DNA of 64,000 nt. Origin: SHZL01 sp963784425. GTDB taxonomy: Bacteria > Pseudomonadota > Gammaproteobacteria > Xanthomonadales > SZUA-36. Shown in pieces: positions 60,533-64,000 of this stretch. Under the pieces are notes generated by a model. That model was given only the letters and a program-made list of their open reading frames with translations. It did no database searches and was not told the origin of the DNA. The first letter of the stretch is position 1, and each line of letters starts with the position of its first letter. The position numbers and the translations under genes were made by a program. The stretch spans positions 1 to 64,000 of the forward strand of contig CAWARM010000014.1 in NCBI GenBank assembly GCA_963784425.1. The letters are read 5' to 3'.

Positions 60533-62023
60533 ATGACCCAGAAGCAGCCGCGCGTGATCTGCATCGGTGCCGGCCCGGCCGGCCTGACGGCGGCATATCA
60601 CCTGTCCAAGTCCGCCATCAAGGTCAAAGTCCTGGAGCGCGACCCGGTCCACGTTGGCGGAATTTCCCGCACTGAAACCTACAAGGGTTTTCGCTTTGAT
60701 GTTGGTGGACACCGATTTTTCTCCCGCTCGCAAGAAATTGAGGCCTTGTGGGATGAGATTCTAGGCGACCAGCTGATCACCAGGCCACGCAAGTCGCGCA
60801 TTTTCTACCAGGGCAAGCTGTTCGATTATCCCTTGCGGGCGCTGGATGCGCTGACCAAGCTTGGTCTGTTCGAGTCTGCCCGGTGCATGCTTTCCTACTT
60901 CAAGGCCAGGATGTTTCCCATCCGCGAACCACGGACGTTCAAGGACTGGGTGACCAACCAGTTTGGGCACCGCCTTTTCAGTATTTTTTTCGAGACCTAC
61001 ACCGAGAAAGTCTGGGGAATGAAGTGCAAAGAAATTTCTGCTGACTGGGCTGCCCAGAGGATCAAGGGGCTCTCCCTCGGATCCGCGGTATGGCAAGCAA
61101 TGATTCCAGCCTGGGGCCGACCTAACAGTCGCACACCCAAAACGCTGATCGATAAATTCAGGTACCCACGGCTCGGGCCGGGCCAGATGTGGGAGGCTGC
61201 TGCGGAAAAGGTCAGGCAGGCGGGCGGAGAAGTGTTGCTGGGCATGAACGTGCATCGCCTCGCCAGGAATGCCCAGACGGGTGAGTGGACCGTCTCCGCC
61301 ACCGATACGCAAGGTGGAGAGCACGATTTCCTGGCTGATCACATTGTGTCCTCGGCCGCCCTCTCGGATCTGGCTGAGTACCTGGAGCCCAGTCCGCCCG
61401 AGCCGGTGCTGACCGCTGCCAGGACGCTACGTTACCGTGATTTTGTTACCGTGGCATTGATCGTAAAGGACTTGGATTGCTTCGATGACAACTGGATCTA
61501 TATACACGACTCGAAGGTGAGGGTTGGCCGTATCCAGAATTTCAAGTCATGGTCGCCACACATGATTCCGGATCCGGACCTGAATTGCCTGGGACTTGAG
61601 TACTTCTGTTTCAAAGGAGATGGTTTGTGGGATGCCAGGGATGAAGACCTGATCCGGCTGGCCGATGAGGAGCTGATCCAGTTGGGGCTGGTGACTCCCG
61701 GTCACGTCATCGATGGAAAGGTTATCAGGCAGGCCAAGGCCTATCCCGTTTACGATGAGAATTACGAAGAGCGTGTGGCGCTGTTTCGCAGCTGGCTGGA
61801 GGACAAAATGCCCGGCTTGCACCTGGTAGGCCGCAATGGCATGCACAAGTACAACAACCAGGACCACGCCATGATGACTGCGCTGCTAACGGCGGAGAAC
61901 ATTCTCGCCGGGAAACAGCTGTGGGATATCTGGCGCGTCAATCAGGACGCCGAATACCATGAGCTGGGCGAAGACCGGACGATGGCGTTCAGTGAGCGAC
62001 TCGTCCCCGGCCCGCGCCCCTGA
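60533..62023 (+). CDS. FAD-dependent amine-oxidase-like protein (UDP-galactopyranose mutase-like)
   Basis: A 496-residue flavoprotein starting VICIGAGPAGLTAAYHLS (dinucleotide fold), then VLERDPVHVGGISRTETYKGFRFDVGGHRFFSRS, a segment shared by protoporphyrinogen oxidase-like and UDP-galactopyranose mutase-like proteins. GMHKYNNQDHAMMTALLTAENIL is the C-terminal FAD contact. In envelope clusters such proteins occur beside glycosyltransferases and may modify a nucleotide sugar or lipid carrier. It converges with the ArnT-like gene 36 bases away. Confidence 0.83.
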   Translation: MTQKQPRVICIGAGPAGLTAAYHLSKSAIKVKVLERDPVHVGGISRTETYKGFRFDVGGHRFFSRSQEIEALWDEILGDQLITRPRKSRIFYQGKLFDYPLRALDALTKLGLFESARCMLSYFKARMFPIREPRTFKDWVTNQFGHRLFSIFFETYTEKVWGMKCKEISADWAAQRIKGLSLGSAVWQAMIPAWGRPNSRTPKTLIDKFRYPRLGPGQMWEAAAEKVRQAGGEVLLGMNVHRLARNAQTGEWTVSATDTQGGEHDFLADHIVSSAALSDLAEYLEPSPPEPVLTAARTLRYRDFVTVALIVKDLDCFDDNWIYIHDSKVRVGRIQNFKSWSPHMIPDPDLNCLGLEYFCFKGDGLWDARDEDLIRLADEELIQLGLVTPGHVIDGKVIRQAKAYPVYDENYEERVALFRSWLEDKMPGLHLVGRNGMHKYNNQDHAMMTALLTAENILAGKQLWDIWRVNQDAEYHELGEDRTMAFSERLVPGPRP

Positions 62024-62059
62024 GGGACGTCGTGAAGTTGCATGTATTCCAGATCTTGT

Positions 62060-63655
62060 CTACCCAGTAACTACCTTGTAGAGCTTGCCCCGCGGCAATA
62101 CCTCATCCAGCATCACTCCCTGGTTTGACTGAAGACTGTCTCTGAGTTTTTTAGAGGGTGCAAGGATGAAGACATCGCTGTAGTGAGCGGGGATGGCGGG
62201 TAAATCATCATCCGGAACGTACAGAATCTTGACCTTTTCGTCCAAACTATGGCTGATTGAAATCAGGCTGGTTGCTGATCTGGCTATGAGCAGCGGGCGC
62301 TGGCTGCTGTTAATAAACTCCGCAACATCCACGTTGAAATGGCCAATGGATTTGTGCCACCAGGTATCGGCGTGGTGGAAGATGATTCCTGAAAGCACAC
62401 CCATGCCAAGCATGAAGGCCAGGGTGCTTCTCATCGCGTTACGTCGCCATGTAACCGTCCCCAACAGGCCAGTGGCCAACCAGTACGCAATTGCGATCTG
62501 AAGCCCGAGGAAACTCGCGGCCAGGTAGCGGTTGCCGCCACCCGAACGCATACCCCCGAAAATCAGGTCCGGTAGCGCCAGGCCCAAAAACGGCAAAATG
62601 ATCAGGGGCAATAAAAACAGGCTGGTCTTCCGGACTGGTTCCCGCATCAGGTGTAGCACGGCGAAAAAAGCTGGAATCAGGGTCAGGGCCCTGAGAAGAA
62701 ACGCGCCATAAACGGTTATTCCGGGCTCATCGATGTACTTCAGCGCATGGTTGGTATCCAGAAATAAAGCTGAATAGTTGTAGGCCCACATTCCAAGCAG
62801 GTGCCAGATGCCCACTTCCTCCCCGGACCAGGAAACCCGGCGGATGGCAGTTGCGGAGTGAGTGGCCAGCACCCAGACCCAGGGGCTGAACAGGATAAGC
62901 GCGCAAATCGTCGCTGCCGCAAAGCTCACCATCTCCCGCCTGCCAGGGCTTTTTTCGCGAAATTGGCGCAGAAAAGCCAGGCCAAAGACATAAACTGCGT
63001 GGGACAGGATGACCATGCAGAACAACAGATGGGTGTATAAGCCCAGGGCCACCGCCAGTGCGTACAGGCACCATTTCCATGCTTTAGGGGTGCGCAGTGT
63101 CCATAACAGGATCGCGCTGGCCAGGGCAATGGCCAGCATCCACAGAGTGTATGGCCTTGCCTCCTGGGAATACACGATGTGAAAAGGCGAAATTGCCACC
63201 ATCGCCACTGCGATCCAAGCCACCGTAGCCGAGCCAAACAACTCCAGGCACAACCAGAACAGTACGGGCAGAATGAGCAGGTCGGCCACCGCGGACAGCG
63301 CCCGCAGTGACCCAATCGAGTCGCCCATTAGTTCCGCCCACCCGCGCAGGGCGAGATAGTACAGTGGAGTATGCTGTGGGTCGTCCCTGACAATCCCCCC
63401 GAAGATGGCATGCACATCGCTGCCGGAGTCTATTTGCAGCAATTTCCGCAGTTCGCCAACCCCGATCTCCCGATTGGCCAGAACCGGCATGGATTCCCGC
63501 AAATCGTGACCTGAGTACCACAACGCAGTAACAATCTCGTCGTACCACAATAGTTTTTGATCATTGCGATCAAAGCGCAGATACGACCCAAAAAACAGCG
63601 TGAACGCGACCAAAGCCACGGCCAAAAAAGGGCTGCTCCTTATTTCACTTGCCAT
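62060..63655 (-). CDS. GT39/ArnT-like membrane glycosyltransferase
   Basis: A 531-residue protein from ATG 63655 with about eleven TM helices. The first periplasmic loop has KLLWYDEIVTALW, carrying the Asp-Glu typical of GT-C enzymes of the PMT/ArnT group, and PQHTPLYYLALRGWAEL, the conserved HxPLYY motif. Such enzymes use polyprenyl-phosphate sugars to modify lipids or proteins on the outer face of the inner membrane. It overlaps the GtrA gene by 16 bases and they are probably co-transcribed. The acceptor and sugar are unknown. Confidence 0.85.
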   Translation of the reverse strand: MASEIRSSPFLAVALVAFTLFFGSYLRFDRNDQKLLWYDEIVTALWYSGHDLRESMPVLANREIGVGELRKLLQIDSGSDVHAIFGGIVRDDPQHTPLYYLALRGWAELMGDSIGSLRALSAVADLLILPVLFWLCLELFGSATVAWIAVAMVAISPFHIVYSQEARPYTLWMLAIALASAILLWTLRTPKAWKWCLYALAVALGLYTHLLFCMVILSHAVYVFGLAFLRQFREKSPGRREMVSFAAATICALILFSPWVWVLATHSATAIRRVSWSGEEVGIWHLLGMWAYNYSALFLDTNHALKYIDEPGITVYGAFLLRALTLIPAFFAVLHLMREPVRKTSLFLLPLIILPFLGLALPDLIFGGMRSGGGNRYLAASFLGLQIAIAYWLATGLLGTVTWRRNAMRSTLAFMLGMGVLSGIIFHHADTWWHKSIGHFNVDVAEFINSSQRPLLIARSATSLISISHSLDEKVKILYVPDDDLPAIPAHYSDVFILAPSKKLRDSLQSNQGVMLDEVLPRGKLYKVVTG

Positions 63656-64000
63656 GTATAGAATCTCGTGACGCCATAATTCCACGCCGTTCCGACCAGG
63701 ATGCCGGCAATGGCGGACAGGCCCCATGAAAACTCCCGGTAGAACAGCGTGCTTGCCACGCCCACATTGGCCACTGCCCCGAAACCGCAGGTGAGGGAAA
63801 AGGACACCCAGCCGGTCAGCCACTTCCAGCCGTGCAGCCGGACATCGCGGTAGGTAAAAAGGTTGTTGATGACAAAATTGGAGGTCATGGCAAGCAATGT
63901 GGCGATGGACTGGGAAACCACGAACGAAAGACCCGCCAGTTTCAGCGCCGCAGTGAGAATGGCGAAATGCACGGCTACCCCGAAACCGCCGACCATCAGG
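63640..64000 (-). CDS. GtrA-like membrane protein (5' end beyond the window)
   Basis: At least 119 residues with four TM helices: MVGGFGVAVHFAIL, LLAMTSNFVINNLFTYRD, and WNYGVTRFYTW, the GtrA pattern; NNLFTYRD is a GtrA hallmark. GtrA proteins help move undecaprenyl-phosphate sugars across the membrane for O-antigen or protein glycosylation. The frame is open to the edge and families often have extra residues before VGG, or an N-terminal glycosyltransferase domain, so the gene is considered cut by the window end. It feeds the ArnT-like enzyme downstream. Confidence 0.8.
   Translation of the reverse strand, partial: LMVGGFGVAVHFAILTAALKLAGLSFVVSQSIATLLAMTSNFVINNLFTYRDVRLHGWKWLTGWVSFSLTCGFGAVANVGVASTLFYREFSWGLSAIAGILVGTAWNYGVTRFYTWQVK

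Noticed and set aside
1..64000. CRISPR arrays, tRNA or rRNA genes, prophage and transposase genes
   Set aside because: I looked for regularly spaced repeats, cloverleaf-like segments and typical phage or transposase proteins and saw none; a covariance-model scan could still reveal a missed small RNA.

Overview
The window looks like chromosomal DNA of a GC-rich gammaproteobacterium, probably a marine or sediment lineage known mainly from environmental genomes. This is inferred from a YaeQ protein, an IPTL-CTERM surface protein, an AapJQMP-type ABC transporter, UbiX/UbiD proteins, integron-type attC sites and dispersed palindromes with GGGGTCAGAG ends. I saw no rRNA, tRNA, CRISPR array, integrase or transposase gene.

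Layout. 0-5 kb: a ZIP-like transporter, a small secreted protein, a TPR membrane protein and a divergent TPR-Fic protein. 5-14 kb: a small ABM-like protein, an FMN 2-hydroxyacid dehydrogenase, a tannase-family esterase, an aldehyde dehydrogenase, an MFS carrier, and a sulfatase between two secreted proteins of unknown function. 14-26.4 kb: UbiX, an IlvD/Edd dehydratase, an Aap-type importer whose binding protein lies away from its other subunits behind a TPP enzyme, then a CrtI-like flavoprotein, a zinc alcohol dehydrogenase and an SDR. This reads as an accessory catabolic region for small organic acids or aromatic compounds; the substrate is unknown. 26.5-31 kb: PhoD and a YCII protein, then a short array of same-strand gene cassettes separated by attC-like sites, with no integrase. 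31-37.7 kb: a secreted amidohydrolase in frame with a UbiD decarboxylase, an MFS carrier, an LLM flavoenzyme, MazEF and YaeQ. 37.8-46.5 kb: a decayed or mis-sequenced surface protein followed by glucokinase-pgi-zwf-GH63; the first four of these units all contain frameshifts. 46.6-53.4 kb: mostly uncharacterised genes, an HNH nuclease and a frameshifted IPTL-CTERM beta-helix protein. 53.5-64 kb: a tightly overlapped CHASE2 cyclase / SH3 / M48 protease operon, a second TPR membrane protein with two exported proteins, and envelope-glycan genes (amine-oxidase-like flavoprotein, ArnT/PMT-like transferase, GtrA).

The most unusual items are: (1) the attC-bounded cassette array at 28.99-30.86 kb, including a 57-residue SPOR-like microprotein; (2) a family of about 80-bp palindromic elements with conserved ends and interior, sitting exactly at gene ends; (3) the amidohydrolase-UbiD open frame, which may be a real fusion or a one-base error; (4) a localised cluster of single-base frameshifts at 38.4-43.2 kb; (5) the TPR-Fic protein with no visible inhibitory motif.
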